In this document: positions 34,953 through 44,528 of the stretch, in pieces | Layout: every line of letters begins with the position of its first letter | Numbering within the stretch: the stretch's first letter is position 1 | Source: G963702155 sp963702155 | Lineage (GTDB): Bacteria > Pseudomonadota > Alphaproteobacteria > Micavibrionales > Micavibrionaceae | Reading direction: 5' to 3' | NCBI GenBank assembly: GCA_963702155.1 | Contig: OY969717.1 | Location: forward strand, 558,001-622,000 | Length of the DNA: 64,000 bases | Made by a program: the position numbers and the translations under genes | The notes under the pieces: model-generated | Databases searched by the model: none | Told to the model about the DNA's origin: nothing | Seen by the model: only the letters and a program-made list of their open reading frames with translations

Positions 34953-35690
34953 CTATCGGCTTCTACGCGGACCATCACGCGGCGTAAGCCCGCGCTCTAT
35001 CTCATTAAAGCAATCCCGCATGTGTTTGCGTGCGTGGTTTTGCATCACACGATTATCTAAAAGAAAATATAGAAAATTCTCCGGCTGCGTAAATTTGGTG
35101 TATCCGGCTCCTCGATACATAAGATATTGCGGCATGGATATACGCATAGCGCTCTCGCCAAGATAGTCCTTATAACATTCGCAAAACTTTCTTTGATGTT
35201 TAAGGGGCATTGTATTTTTATCTTCACGCAGACATTCATCTTCAACAACATTTTCATAGGCTTTAATCATACATGGCACAAAAGCAACGGCCGCAAACTT
35301 GTCACGCTCTTTTTCACCGGTTTTTGTATCAAGCTTGAGATTTTGGATTTCTTGTAAAGTAAAAAGACTTTGCATTTTTTGCGCGCTACACTCACAAAAT
35401 AAAACATTTTGCGAACGAGATAATCCTTTTTTTGGGCTACCGAAGCACATATCTTGATAAGATCGGCTTACATTTAAACGTTTTTGATCGTCTGATAAGG
35501 GCGTGCCGATAGCACTCTGATCATTTGATTTCTCATCAGGAGAGAAATTTAGCTTTTCTTCTAGTTTTTCTAATTCGCTAAGCGGAAAAATATCTTTTGC
35601 GCCACCTGTAAAAAAAAGATCATCGGCCAAAACAAGGCTTGCATTTATAAGAACGCCTGTAAAAAGAAAAAAGAAAAAAAGCCATTTCAT
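34953..35690 (-). CDS. Secreted cysteine-containing hypothetical protein between gatB and gatA
   Basis: About 245 residues from ATG 35690 (MKWLFFFFLFTGVLINASLV). A signal peptide ending near ASLVLA directs export. The mature part has eight cysteines in short spacings (CECSAQKM, CMIKAYENVV, DECLRED, FCECYKDY), which suggests disulfides or metal binding. Its family is unknown to me. It separates gatA and gatB, which are often adjacent, so it is probably a lineage-specific insertion into the operon. Confidence 0.65.
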   Translation of the reverse strand: MKWLFFFFLFTGVLINASLVLADDLFFTGGAKDIFPLSELEKLEEKLNFSPDEKSNDQSAIGTPLSDDQKRLNVSRSYQDMCFGSPKKGLSRSQNVLFCECSAQKMQSLFTLQEIQNLKLDTKTGEKERDKFAAVAFVPCMIKAYENVVEDECLREDKNTMPLKHQRKFCECYKDYLGESAMRISMPQYLMYRGAGYTKFTQPENFLYFLLDNRVMQNHARKHMRDCFNEIERGLTPRDGPRRSR

Positions 35691-35765
35691 CTTAATAATA
35701 TACCGCAGAAATAAAAAAAGATGCAAAGGATCATACTGGTAATATGAAACAAAAATACAAACGAT

Positions 35766-37229
35766 TTATGGACGCGCATCAAATCCGGCGGCCTGTTCAA
35801 TGACATGACCGACCTTTAAAACGGTTTCTTCGTCCCATGCCTTTCCTAAAATTTGCAAGCCAAGCGGCAAGTCATTCGGACCAAGCCCTGCAGGAACAGA
35901 TAGCCCGGGCAAACCCGCCAGGTTGGTGGAAACGGTAAACACATCATTTAAATACATCTGTATCGGATCATTCTGGTTTTCCCCGATACCAAATGCTTCC
36001 GATGGTGCTGTCGGCGTTAAAATCACATCGCACTGTTCATAGGCTTTGGTAAAATCATCCAGTATCAACCGACGGACACGCTGTGCCTTAACGTAATACG
36101 CGTCATAAAATCCGGCTGATAAAACATATGTACCGATCATAATGCGGCGCTGTACTTCATCTCCAAAACCTTCGGCGCGGCTTTTTTGGTATAAATCAAG
36201 TAATGTATCCGGATCATCCGTCCGGTGGCCATACCGCACGCCATCATACCGTGCAAGGTTGGATGATGCCTCCGCCGGTGCAATGATGTAATAGGCGGGC
36301 AGGGCATATTTCGTATGGGGCAAGGATATTTCAACCGGTTCCGCGCCCGCGACCTTGATCCAGTCAATACCTTGCTGCCATAATTTTTCAATCTCTTCGG
36401 GCATGCCGTCAACGCGAAATTCCTTGGGAATACCAATTTTCATGCCTTGGATATCACCTGTTAAGGCCGCGCGAAAATCAGGTACGGCGCGATCCGCTGA
36501 AGTACTATCCTTGGCATCATGACCCGCCATCGCCTGAAGCATAATCGCGCAATCTTCGACTGTACGTGCCATGGGCCCCGGTGTATCGAGAGAGGACGCA
36601 AACGCAATAACACCCCACCGTGAACATCGCCCGTATGTGGGCTTAAGCCCGGCAATACCCACAAAACTAGCGGGCTGGCGAATGGATCCACCTGTGTCTG
36701 TACCGGTTGCGCCCATAACGCTCCGCGCTGCAATGGCGGCTGCTGATCCGCCTGATGACCCGCCGGGGACAAGCTTTGTATCATCACCCGTACGTGTCCA
36801 CGGGCTAATCACATTACCAAAATAGCTGGTCGTGTTCGATGACCCCATCGCAAACTCATCCAGATTTAATTTGCCTAAAAAAACCGCCCCCTGATTCAGC
36901 ATATTCTGCGATACGGTCGATTCATATTGCGGTATAAAATTCTCTAAAATTCGGCTACCGGCGGTTGTAAGTATATCTTTGGTACAAAATAAATCTTTGA
37001 TCCCTACGGGTATCCCTTCCAGAACGCCAACGGCTCCAGCATCGCGCTTTGCATCTGAGGCTTTAGCTAAATCCATCGCATACTCAGGTGTTTCGGTTAT
37101 AAACGCGTTCAAATCCCGCGTTTCTGCCATTATATCAATATGCGCTTGGGTTAATTCTACGCTTGTAAAATCTTTATTTTTAAGGCCGTCCAATGCGCCC
37201 GCAATGGTCAAATTTGTTAAATCACTCAT
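35766..37229 (-). CDS. gatA: Asp/Glu-tRNA(Asn/Gln) amidotransferase subunit A
   Basis: GatA, the glutaminase/amidase subunit. From ATG 37229 (487 residues). The amidase signature shows the Lys-Ser-Ser triad: lysine in GIPVGIKDLFC (near residue 76), serine in GGSSGGSAAAIAARSVMG and nucleophile serine in TGTDTGGSIRQPASFVGIAG, followed by LKPTYGRCSRWGVIAFASSL. Full length. It lies downstream of gatC with 36 bases between. Confidence 0.97.
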   Translation of the reverse strand: MSDLTNLTIAGALDGLKNKDFTSVELTQAHIDIMAETRDLNAFITETPEYAMDLAKASDAKRDAGAVGVLEGIPVGIKDLFCTKDILTTAGSRILENFIPQYESTVSQNMLNQGAVFLGKLNLDEFAMGSSNTTSYFGNVISPWTRTGDDTKLVPGGSSGGSAAAIAARSVMGATGTDTGGSIRQPASFVGIAGLKPTYGRCSRWGVIAFASSLDTPGPMARTVEDCAIMLQAMAGHDAKDSTSADRAVPDFRAALTGDIQGMKIGIPKEFRVDGMPEEIEKLWQQGIDWIKVAGAEPVEISLPHTKYALPAYYIIAPAEASSNLARYDGVRYGHRTDDPDTLLDLYQKSRAEGFGDEVQRRIMIGTYVLSAGFYDAYYVKAQRVRRLILDDFTKAYEQCDVILTPTAPSEAFGIGENQNDPIQMYLNDVFTVSTNLAGLPGLSVPAGLGPNDLPLGLQILGKAWDEETVLKVGHVIEQAAGFDARP

Positions 37230-37265
37230 AACTAATGTCACTAATCTCTATCTTGTTTAAAAACT

Positions 37266-37562
37266 CTATGCGCCGCTTTCAACGACTTTGGGGACAACAA
37301 AAAATCCTTGGCTGTCTTCCGGCGCATTTGCCAAGACTTTATCTTGAATGTCGCCATCATCCACAACATCTGCACGCATTTTGGCTTCCATATCAACCAC
37401 ATTGGCCAATGGCTCAATATCATCTGTATTAAGCTCGGATAATTGCTCAACCATATTCAAGATATTAACCAAATGCCCGGTCTGTATATTTAAGGAGTCC
37501 TCTGACATCTCCAAACGGGCAAGGCTGGCCACCTTCTTGGCTGTTTTTATATCCATCGACAT
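37266..37562 (-). CDS. gatC: Asp/Glu-tRNA(Asn/Gln) amidotransferase subunit C
   Basis: GatC, the small subunit that stabilises GatA-GatB. From ATG 37562, about 98 residues: MSMDIKTAKKVASLARLEMS, a helical N-terminus with ILNMVEQLSELNTDDIEPLA and the C-terminal segment with MRADVVDDGDIQDKVLANAP and FFVVPKVVE. Family-typical size. A frame from 37598 adds atypical residues. It heads the gatCAB run and is divergent from ruvX. Confidence 0.93.
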   Translation of the reverse strand: MSMDIKTAKKVASLARLEMSEDSLNIQTGHLVNILNMVEQLSELNTDDIEPLANVVDMEAKMRADVVDDGDIQDKVLANAPEDSQGFFVVPKVVESGA

Positions 37563-37690
37563 ACTGTTAAGTCTCTCCAAATGATTAATATTAGGCACTA
37601 CATTTATAACTAAAATATGTACATAAAAAAACCATAGTTAACACTGCAAATCCCTTGCGCGCAAGCCTTTAACATTATAATTCTTGTGCT

Positions 37691-38191
37691 ATGCCCGTAC
37701 TCTTTTTAAAAGATAGCGCAAATACCGCGCCCAAAAACGCAAAAATCCTCGGCCTCGATGTTGGTAAAAAAACAATTGGCCTAAGCCTAAGCGATAGCGC
37801 GCACACAATCGCCACACCATTAAAAACCATCCACCGCAAAAAGTTCACCCGTGACGCGGATATGATCGCCGCCCTCATTAATGAATATGAAATTGGCGGC
37901 TTTATTATCGGCTACCCCATAAATATAGACGGTACAGAAGGGCGCTCTTGCCAGTCCATCCGCGATTTTGCCGCCGAATTTGTAAAGCACCCGGCGATAA
38001 TTGCACACCTGCCTGATCCATGGGTTGCGCTTTGGGATGAAAGGTTTTCCACAGATACGGTGGAAGGATTTGTGGATAAACATGTGGATATATCAAAACG
38101 CCGTGCCAAAGACCGCGGCATTATCGATAAACTCGCCGCCTGCCATATCCTTCAAACCGCTATCAATTATATCGCATTAAAAAGTTCATAA
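37691..38191 (+). CDS. ruvX: Putative pre-16S rRNA nuclease / Holliday junction resolvase RuvX (YqgF)
   Basis: A 166-residue RNase H-fold protein. The YqgF motifs are present: KILGLDVGKKTIGLSLSDSA (first catalytic Asp, near residue 21), IGGFIIGYPINIDGTEGRSC and WVALWDERFSTDTVE (catalytic Glu, near 118), with a C-terminal Asp in RGIIDKLAACHIL. In E. coli it matures the 5' end of 16S rRNA. Divergent from gatC by 128 bases, a typical alphaproteobacterial arrangement. Confidence 0.93.
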   Translation: MPVLFLKDSANTAPKNAKILGLDVGKKTIGLSLSDSAHTIATPLKTIHRKKFTRDADMIAALINEYEIGGFIIGYPINIDGTEGRSCQSIRDFAAEFVKHPAIIAHLPDPWVALWDERFSTDTVEGFVDKHVDISKRRAKDRGIIDKLAACHILQTAINYIALKSS

Positions 38192-38211
38192 ACACTGCTA
38201 TCCGGCAAAAT

Positions 38212-38955
38212 TCAACAATACCGCATCAGCATATTGCCATGATTGCGAATCCAGTATTTCCCGGCAACATAATCTTCCGACAATGCACGGCAAACACCCC
38301 AAAACGCCTTACTATGATCCAGATGCTCAAGATGCGCAACCTCGTGTGCAACAACATAATCAAACGTTTCATAAGGCGCAAAAATCAGCCGCCAAGAATA
38401 AGACAGCTTACCATCATAAGAGCAGCTCCCCCACCGCGAAGTCGTATCTCTAACACTAACCGATTGTATGCTTTTATCAATCCGCGCCGCTTTCTCTTTG
38501 GATAGCGCCGTCAACTGCGCCTTCGCCTCATTCTTCAAAAACCGTAATATCCGTGGCCGCACATCATCAAGATTCGTTTCAACACGCAAAACCCTGTTTT
38601 CAATCGCCATGCTCGTCCGCCGTATATCTGTGTCATAGGATATATCAACCCGCACATCCTCCCCAAACAGCGGTAGAATTGCGCCATGCCCAATTTCAAT
38701 CCTCGCGGGCAAAGCCGAAAGTTTATCCTTCATCCATTCAAGATGTTGACGCGCAAACATAAAGGCCCGCCGATCAGATACACCGCGCGGCACGATTAGC
38801 TTAAAAATCCGTGCCTTCACATCCAATCGCAACGCAAGCTTACGCGCGCGGGGCGAATAATAAATTTTGATAAAATCAGCTAAATCTTCGGGGCAGGGCG
38901 GCGGCGCAACAATTTCCGGTAATCTCGCCTTCAGGGCGCGTCCAGACGCTCGCAT
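38212..38955 (-). CDS. YgjP-like zinc metallopeptidase (DUF45)
   Basis: About 247 residues from ATG 38955. A longer frame from 39072 would overlap the depolymerase gene. The active site is YVVAHEVAHLEHLDHSKAFW (HExxH near residue 200 plus a downstream His), with the preceding strand SVRDTTSRWGSCSYDGKLSY, both hallmarks of the YgjP/WLM-type DUF45 family. The substrate is unknown. It lies 37 bases after phaZ. Confidence 0.88.
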   Translation of the reverse strand: MRASGRALKARLPEIVAPPPCPEDLADFIKIYYSPRARKLALRLDVKARIFKLIVPRGVSDRRAFMFARQHLEWMKDKLSALPARIEIGHGAILPLFGEDVRVDISYDTDIRRTSMAIENRVLRVETNLDDVRPRILRFLKNEAKAQLTALSKEKAARIDKSIQSVSVRDTTSRWGSCSYDGKLSYSWRLIFAPYETFDYVVAHEVAHLEHLDHSKAFWGVCRALSEDYVAGKYWIRNHGNMLMRYC

Positions 38956-38992
38956 TTTCTTACGCACAGGCTTTTGCAGCGCCTCACGATGA

Positions 38993-40375
38993 TCAGTCAG
39001 CCATTTCACGATGGCTTTCCATTCTATGTTCTTTAATCCACCGTCGCACGGCCGCAATACCATGCTCATCACGATTATAACGCGTAGGTTTTAGATCAGG
39101 CACCTTTTCTAAATCAGACTTCGGTATGGGGTCAACTTTTGTTTCTAATGACCGTACAAAATGCCTGAATCGCGGCATAATTTGCTCCCGCCATCTGCGC
39201 CCGCTAAAGATACCATAATGCCCCGTACCCAGTTGAAAGTGATGGTATTGCTTGCGTTGCGATAAGGAATAACAAAGCTCATGCGCTGCGGTTGTCTGTC
39301 CCCGCGCCGAAATATCGTCCATCTCCCCCTCAATGGTAAGCAAAGCCGTACGCTGAATATCTTGCGGGCGTACGTTAACTTTCTTACCGCTCTGCGGATC
39401 TGTCCACTGCATCAATCCGCGCGGCAATAATTGCTTTTGAAAAACCGCTTCAACCGTTTGCAAATAAAACTCTGCCGGAATATCCATAACCGACAAATAT
39501 TCATTATAGAAACGCTTGTGATAATCCGCAGATTCCCCGTCACCCTTAATTAAATGCTGATAAAATTCCATATGTGACCCGATATGCCGGTCAAGATTCA
39601 TTGACATGAACCCGCTCAACTGCAAAAATCCCGGATAAACGCGGCGATGCGCGCCTGGATAGAAAAACGGAACACGATGAACAACAGATTTTTCAAACCA
39701 TTGTAAGGATCGCGTTTCTGCCAATTCTGTTACGGTCGTTTTTGATACACGCGTATCCACCGGCCCGCCGAGTAATGTCATGCTAAGCGGCTGGTTCGGG
39801 TCGTTTTCTGTTGCCATTAATGAAACCGCTGCTAAAACAGGTACGGTCGGCTGACATACCGCCATGACATGTGTGTCAGGGCCAAGTAAGCTTAAAAAGT
39901 CTCTAACATATGCAATATATGTATCAAGGCTGAACGGTCCTTCACTGGGCGGAACAAGCCGCGCATCTTCCCAATCGGTAATATAAACATTATGATGTGG
40001 CAATAAGGCCTTAACCGTTCCACGTAACAACGTTGCGAAATGCCCTGACATCGGCGCAACAATTAAAACCGTTGGATCATTGCGTTTAATTTTACGCTTG
40101 AAATTAATCAAACGCGCAAAAGGCTTCTCCGCCAAAATCTGCTCTTCAATTTCAACGGTTTTACCGCCGATCTCGGTTGTATGAAGCCCGAATTCAGGCT
40201 TGCCAAATCGGCGAGTTACACGTTCGAACAATTGTGCATTCGCACTCATCGTACGGGCAAACTGGGTATGCGAAACCGGATTCCACGGGTTTTCCACCGC
40301 CAGTTTCGTCATGGCTGCACTAACGCGAAGCGGTGCTAACATCGCATGTTGAATCTCGTAAAGGTTATAAAGCAA
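38993..40375 (-). CDS. phaZ: Intracellular polyhydroxyalkanoate depolymerase
   Basis: A 460-residue PhaZ-type depolymerase that mobilises stored polyhydroxyalkanoate granules. The N-terminus MLYNLYEIQHAMLAPLRVSA is typical. The lipase-like nucleophile motif is a cysteine in HVMAVCQPTVPVLAAVSLMA (near residue 182), as in PhaZ1. NVYITDWEDARLVPPSEGPF and VRPQDIQRTALLTIEGEMDD flank it, and the terminal His is in LGTGHYGIFSGRRWREQ. No phaC or phasin gene is seen in this window. Full length. Confidence 0.93.
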   Translation of the reverse strand: MLYNLYEIQHAMLAPLRVSAAMTKLAVENPWNPVSHTQFARTMSANAQLFERVTRRFGKPEFGLHTTEIGGKTVEIEEQILAEKPFARLINFKRKIKRNDPTVLIVAPMSGHFATLLRGTVKALLPHHNVYITDWEDARLVPPSEGPFSLDTYIAYVRDFLSLLGPDTHVMAVCQPTVPVLAAVSLMATENDPNQPLSMTLLGGPVDTRVSKTTVTELAETRSLQWFEKSVVHRVPFFYPGAHRRVYPGFLQLSGFMSMNLDRHIGSHMEFYQHLIKGDGESADYHKRFYNEYLSVMDIPAEFYLQTVEAVFQKQLLPRGLMQWTDPQSGKKVNVRPQDIQRTALLTIEGEMDDISARGQTTAAHELCYSLSQRKQYHHFQLGTGHYGIFSGRRWREQIMPRFRHFVRSLETKVDPIPKSDLEKVPDLKPTRYNRDEHGIAAVRRWIKEHRMESHREMAD

Positions 40376-40490
40376 AGCAAAGATCCTTTCTTTATTTTAA
40401 GGCATAGACCTTATATAGTATTTATAATCGGCTGGAAAACGGCTGATATGCGCATTAAGTTTCAAATACTATCACATAAGCTTTAAATAC

Positions 40491-41552
40491 ATGAACGATT
40501 TTCTTTCGCAACTGCAAAATAATTCTTACGATATTACATCCATCCAGTGGATCGATGGTTTTATGGACGTTGACCGTATTCCTTTTGCTATTATTGCCAT
40601 CCTTATTACGATAGTAATCGGCATGATAACAGGCCCTATCGCCGGCAACGCCAATCCTTTATGGTGGGGCATAATAGATAGACTATTTGGGCGCTTCGGT
40701 GATAAGGGCTATAAACCAAGTCGTAAACGCGGTGATCTTGCATTTCGCGGCTTTTTGGTGACGGCACTCATTTTACTATTTACTTTGGGTTTTATATACA
40801 GCCTTAAAATTATCAATTACCGCTTTGCCCCATACAATATTGTCGAAATATTTATACTCTGCCTACTTATAACATCGGGCAGTGTATGGTTTGCACTTTT
40901 AAGGCTCTACACCGCACTGGATCAGGGGAAAGTCGGCACAGGGGCATATTTTGCAATCGCCAGAACGGCGCGCCGAAATATGGCCAATGATGATGATTAC
41001 GGCATTACCAGAACGGCAATGCAAATGTCCGCAAAAACGTTGGATAAGGGGCTGGTAACGCCTATACTATGGTATTTAATGGGCGGTCTCCCCCTCGCCC
41101 TTGTCTACGCGGCGCTCGCGTCTGTAACGTGGCGCTTCGGCAGGGACGGCACAACCAAGGGCTTTGCCGATGTCATGTTTGCGATGGAGCGTCTCATGGG
41201 ATTCATATTCTCAATTTATACCGCCATTTTAATTTCGATCGCGGCGTTATTTACACCTAAGGCAAGCACTATAAAAGGCATAACCGCATGGATGGGCATG
41301 AAAAACCGCGCCACTTATGAGCAGGGCGGCGCGCCTTTATCGGTTCTGGCTTGGGTTTTAAAAGTAAGCCTTGGCGGCGCATCAAAGGCATTGGACAGCG
41401 CCCCCATCAAAACACCATGGGTCGGACCCGAAGGCGCTACGGCAAAGGTATCACATAAAGATTTGCGCTACACTATTTACATCAATATCGTAACACATAT
41501 CCTTTTCATCGCCAGCCTTACCAGCGCGTATATATGGGGCACGGCTCTTTAA
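40491..41552 (+). CDS. CobD/CbiB-like membrane protein
   Basis: A 353-residue membrane protein with five or six helices (about 33-55, 85-107, 118-140, 195-215, 230-255, 325-350). The segment MQMSAKTLDKGLVTPILWYL followed by MGGLPLALVYAALASVTWRF resembles the CobD/CbiB motif E-N-x-x-D-x-x-x-x-P-x-F/W-x-x-x-G-x-P-x-A-L. CobD makes adenosylcobinamide phosphate. Key acidic residues seem changed (lysine at a position where the family has Glu-Asn), and no cobalamin genes are near, so activity is uncertain. Confidence 0.55.
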   Translation: MNDFLSQLQNNSYDITSIQWIDGFMDVDRIPFAIIAILITIVIGMITGPIAGNANPLWWGIIDRLFGRFGDKGYKPSRKRGDLAFRGFLVTALILLFTLGFIYSLKIINYRFAPYNIVEIFILCLLITSGSVWFALLRLYTALDQGKVGTGAYFAIARTARRNMANDDDYGITRTAMQMSAKTLDKGLVTPILWYLMGGLPLALVYAALASVTWRFGRDGTTKGFADVMFAMERLMGFIFSIYTAILISIAALFTPKASTIKGITAWMGMKNRATYEQGGAPLSVLAWVLKVSLGGASKALDSAPIKTPWVGPEGATAKVSHKDLRYTIYINIVTHILFIASLTSAYIWGTAL

Positions 41553-41790
41553 AAAAACCACGTTGCATAACACGTTGCATAAAATGGAAAAAAACGCGCC
41601 CAACGTCATTCGAACAAAAGCTAAATGCATTTATTTATCGGCGTAAAGCACATAAATTACGAAATAACAGCATTAAAAAATAAAAAAACGACAATTATTC
41701 AAACGCAAAGCTTGACTTTGCCCCCCTGTTTCGATTATTTTCCAACATTATTAAGAATTACACATCAAGATTATAAGAAGGAATATAGGC

Positions 41791-42081
41791 ATGGCTCGTC
41801 GCTGCATGATTACCGGAAAAGGCGTAATGTCAGGAAACAATGTATCTCACGCGATGAACCGTACACGTCGCCGCTTCCTGCCAAACATTCAAGAAACAAG
41901 TGTTTTTAGTGAAACATTAGAGCGTTGGGTTAAAATCAAGGCTTCAACAAAAGGTCTTCGTACGCTTGAGCATAAGGGCGGTTTGGACGCGTTCATCAAA
42001 AATACAGCCAAAACAAAACTTGATCCCGCGTTGCGCCCGTTAAAGGCACAAATGGAAAAGCGTAACGAAAAAACAGCATAA
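41791..42081 (+). CDS. rpmB: 50S ribosomal protein L28
   Basis: A 96-residue L28 of the large subunit. The N-terminus MARRCMITGKGVMSGNNVSH and NRTRRRFLPNIQETSVFSE match the family, including the basic RRRFLPN that contacts rRNA. An AAGAAGGAA ribosome-binding site precedes it. It is monocistronic and followed by a terminator. Confidence 0.97.
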   Translation: MARRCMITGKGVMSGNNVSHAMNRTRRRFLPNIQETSVFSETLERWVKIKASTKGLRTLEHKGGLDAFIKNTAKTKLDPALRPLKAQMEKRNEKTA

Positions 42082-42132
42082 TTAAGCATTATTTGCTTAT
42101 TGCTACAAAGTCGCTTTAAGATAACGCATTAT

Positions 42133-42158
42133 AACCCCGCGAAAGCGGGGATATTTAT
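42133..42158 (+). terminator. Terminator after rpmB
   Basis: CCCCGC, loop GAAA, GCGGGG, then ATATTTATAT. A strong 6-bp GC stem with a tetraloop, 54 bases after the rpmB stop. Confidence 0.82.
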
Positions 42159-42227
42159 ATGAGGATAAACAATTAAAAAAACTTCAATGTTCTTGTTTTG
42201 TTTCACGTGAAACATTAAGGTTATAAT

Positions 42228-43409
42228 ATGCTTGAATACCCGAATTTTGGTTTTGATATCACCCACACGGCAAAGGACAGCGCCGCTCGCATTGGCCGGC
42301 TGAAAACACCGCATGGCGAAATTGAAACACCAAATTACATTTTTTGCGGTACTAAGGCTGCAATAAAAGGGCTATCGCCTGCACAAATGGTTGAAGCCAA
42401 AACGGATATTATTCTCTCAAACACATATCATTTAATGCTTCAACCAGGCGCAGATATTATTGCCGAAATGGGCGGCTTGCATGAATTCACACAATGGAAA
42501 GGCCCAATGCTCACCGACAGTGGCGGTTTTCAAGTGTTCTCAATGGGCCACGGATATGTCGCCGATGAAGTAAAAGGCCGCCGCAAAAATTTTGATAATA
42601 AAACACTCCTTGATATTACGGAGGAGGGCGCATGTTTCCGCTCCTACACTGATGGCGCCAAAATCATGCTGACCCCTGAAAGCTCAACAGATATTCAGCG
42701 TAAATTGGGCGCGGATTTATTTATGCAATTTGATGAATGCACCCCATATAACGCAACAAAAGACTATACGGCGAATGCCATGGAAATGAGCATTCGTTGG
42801 GGTGACAGATGTCTGGCCGAATTTGAACGCGGACACGACGGATCACAGGGGATATACGGCATTGTACAAGGCGGCGTTCATGAAGATTTGCGCCGAACAA
42901 GTGCCGAATATACCGCCGATCGCCCGTTTTTTGGTACCGCTATCGGCGGATGCTTAGGTGGAACGGATGAAGAAATGGAAAATGTCGTCGGCTTTTCAAC
43001 ACCTTATATTCATCCCGACCGGCCAGTGCATTTCCTCGGTATCGGCCGCATCAAAGACGTATTCACGTTTGTAAAAATGGGTATCGATACCTTTGATTGT
43101 GTGATCCCAACCCGCCTTGCACGTCACGGACTTGCATTTATGAAGGGCGAACCAAAAGAAACCATAAACCTTAGAAACGCAAGATTTCGCCACGATAATA
43201 CGCCTTTAGATGAAGGAAATGAGATTGCAGCATCTTCCAATTTTTCAAAGGCTTACATACACCATTTGTTTAAGGCTAATGAAATTTTAGGCATACAGCT
43301 ACTCGCACAACATAATGTAGCAACCATAAACCGCCTTATGCGCGAAATCCGCTACGCAATAAAAAATGACACCCTAAACGCGCTTGAAAAAGAATGGCGC
43401 GCTTTATAA
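42228..43409 (+). CDS. tgt: Queuine/preQ1 tRNA-ribosyltransferase lacking the zinc cysteines
   Basis: TGT exchanges guanine at position 34 of tRNAs with GUN anticodons for preQ1. The 393-residue product has the catalytic motifs LTDSGGFQVFSMGHGYV (active Asp, near 98) and IDTFDCVIPTRLARHGLAF (nucleophile Asp, near 290), GIVQGGVHEDLR and the C-terminal FSKAYIHHLFKANEILGIQL. In family members the segment before it carries C-x-C-x-x-C, which with a His binds structural zinc. Here those positions read GNEIAASSNFSKAY, with no cysteine at all. The rest is intact and in frame. Either zinc is not needed or the enzyme has another use. Confidence 0.92.
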   Translation: MLEYPNFGFDITHTAKDSAARIGRLKTPHGEIETPNYIFCGTKAAIKGLSPAQMVEAKTDIILSNTYHLMLQPGADIIAEMGGLHEFTQWKGPMLTDSGGFQVFSMGHGYVADEVKGRRKNFDNKTLLDITEEGACFRSYTDGAKIMLTPESSTDIQRKLGADLFMQFDECTPYNATKDYTANAMEMSIRWGDRCLAEFERGHDGSQGIYGIVQGGVHEDLRRTSAEYTADRPFFGTAIGGCLGGTDEEMENVVGFSTPYIHPDRPVHFLGIGRIKDVFTFVKMGIDTFDCVIPTRLARHGLAFMKGEPKETINLRNARFRHDNTPLDEGNEIAASSNFSKAYIHHLFKANEILGIQLLAQHNVATINRLMREIRYAIKNDTLNALEKEWRAL

Positions 43410-43610
43410 GAAATAAAAATTAAAAAGTTTCGTACAATTTTTTGCATTAAAACAGAGGTTTACAATATTTTTTCACAATCAATAAAATTTAAGCTACAAT
43501 TAATATAATCGTGTTTTTATATAAGCTGAATAGCGTTAAATATTGTAGAAATACTTTTTATCAAAACGCAGGCAAAAAGAACGCTTAACCATTAATTTTA
43601 TTAAACAATC

Positions 43611-44528
43611 ATGAGTAATGATAATTTGGAAAATCAACACGATCAGCACGTCAAAAACCTCGGCGAGATTGCCGATCAGTACACTGAATGGTTCATGCAA
43701 GTTATGCGTCGTTTGTTTTTTGTAGGCGATCAAAACGATATTACAACATCAAATAAACCTGAAGGCCTGTTTTTATGGTTGGATAGGGCGCGCGCAGATC
43801 AGATGCACCCCGATATTATAGATCGTATTGAAAAGATCCATGATGATTTGAGCCTCATAGCCGATATGATGATAAACGAGGCGTTAAAATCAAAATCAGC
43901 TCCGGCTTTAAAGAAATTCGATAAAATTGTTACGTTGTTTGAAGAGTTTACACGTTATGTTCGACGCCTGGATAAAGATATTTTACTTGAAGATAGCGGC
44001 ATAGATACACTAACAGGTCTTCGCAGCTTTGCGACTTTAAGAAAAGATTTACGCCGAGAGATGGATCGCCTAAGCCGCCAAGGAAAACCATTTTGTATCG
44101 CGCTCGTTCGTATAAACAAATTTGATGAAATCGAAAAAAACTTTGGCGAAGATATTTCCTTAAATTGCTTAAAATCTGTATCGCAATTAATTATAAAAAG
44201 CCTTCGATCTTTTGATGATGCGTATAGGTTAGAAAACAACGATTTTATATTATCTCTAAAGCAAGCAGACATAACCGGCGGTATCCGTGCCCTTGAAAGG
44301 TTCAAAGAAGAGCTGAAGAAAGATAGCGTATGCTATGAAGCCAATGGAAACAAAGTAGCATTAAGCCTGTCATCATGTATAGCAGAGCCATTACCGGGTG
44401 ATGATATAAAAATATTGCTGGAAAATCTAAAATTCGATTTAGAATCCCATGAACTGAAACCAGATGTTATCCTAGAGTATCATGAGATAAGCCCACTACA
44501 ACGATATGTTCAGGAATTACAGGATTAA
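43611..44528 (+). CDS. Degenerate GGDEF-domain protein
   Basis: A 305-residue signalling protein. The N-terminal part (1-125) is helical, with unknown sensory role. Residues ~130-300 form a GGDEF-like domain introduced by GIDTLTGLRSFATLRKDLRR and with FCIALVRINKFDEIEKNFGE. The active-site loop reads RLENNDFILSL, so GGDEF is replaced by ENNDF, and cyclase activity is unlikely. Such domains can bind GTP or serve as partners. The gene overlaps the following kinase by about 23 bases if that starts at ATG 44506, so the two probably work together. Confidence 0.82.
   Translation: MSNDNLENQHDQHVKNLGEIADQYTEWFMQVMRRLFFVGDQNDITTSNKPEGLFLWLDRARADQMHPDIIDRIEKIHDDLSLIADMMINEALKSKSAPALKKFDKIVTLFEEFTRYVRRLDKDILLEDSGIDTLTGLRSFATLRKDLRREMDRLSRQGKPFCIALVRINKFDEIEKNFGEDISLNCLKSVSQLIIKSLRSFDDAYRLENNDFILSLKQADITGGIRALERFKEELKKDSVCYEANGNKVALSLSSCIAEPLPGDDIKILLENLKFDLESHELKPDVILEYHEISPLQRYVQELQD

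Noticed and set aside
41559..41583. Two direct copies of ACACGTTGCATA
   Set aside because: Only two copies after a gene end, with no other supporting feature.
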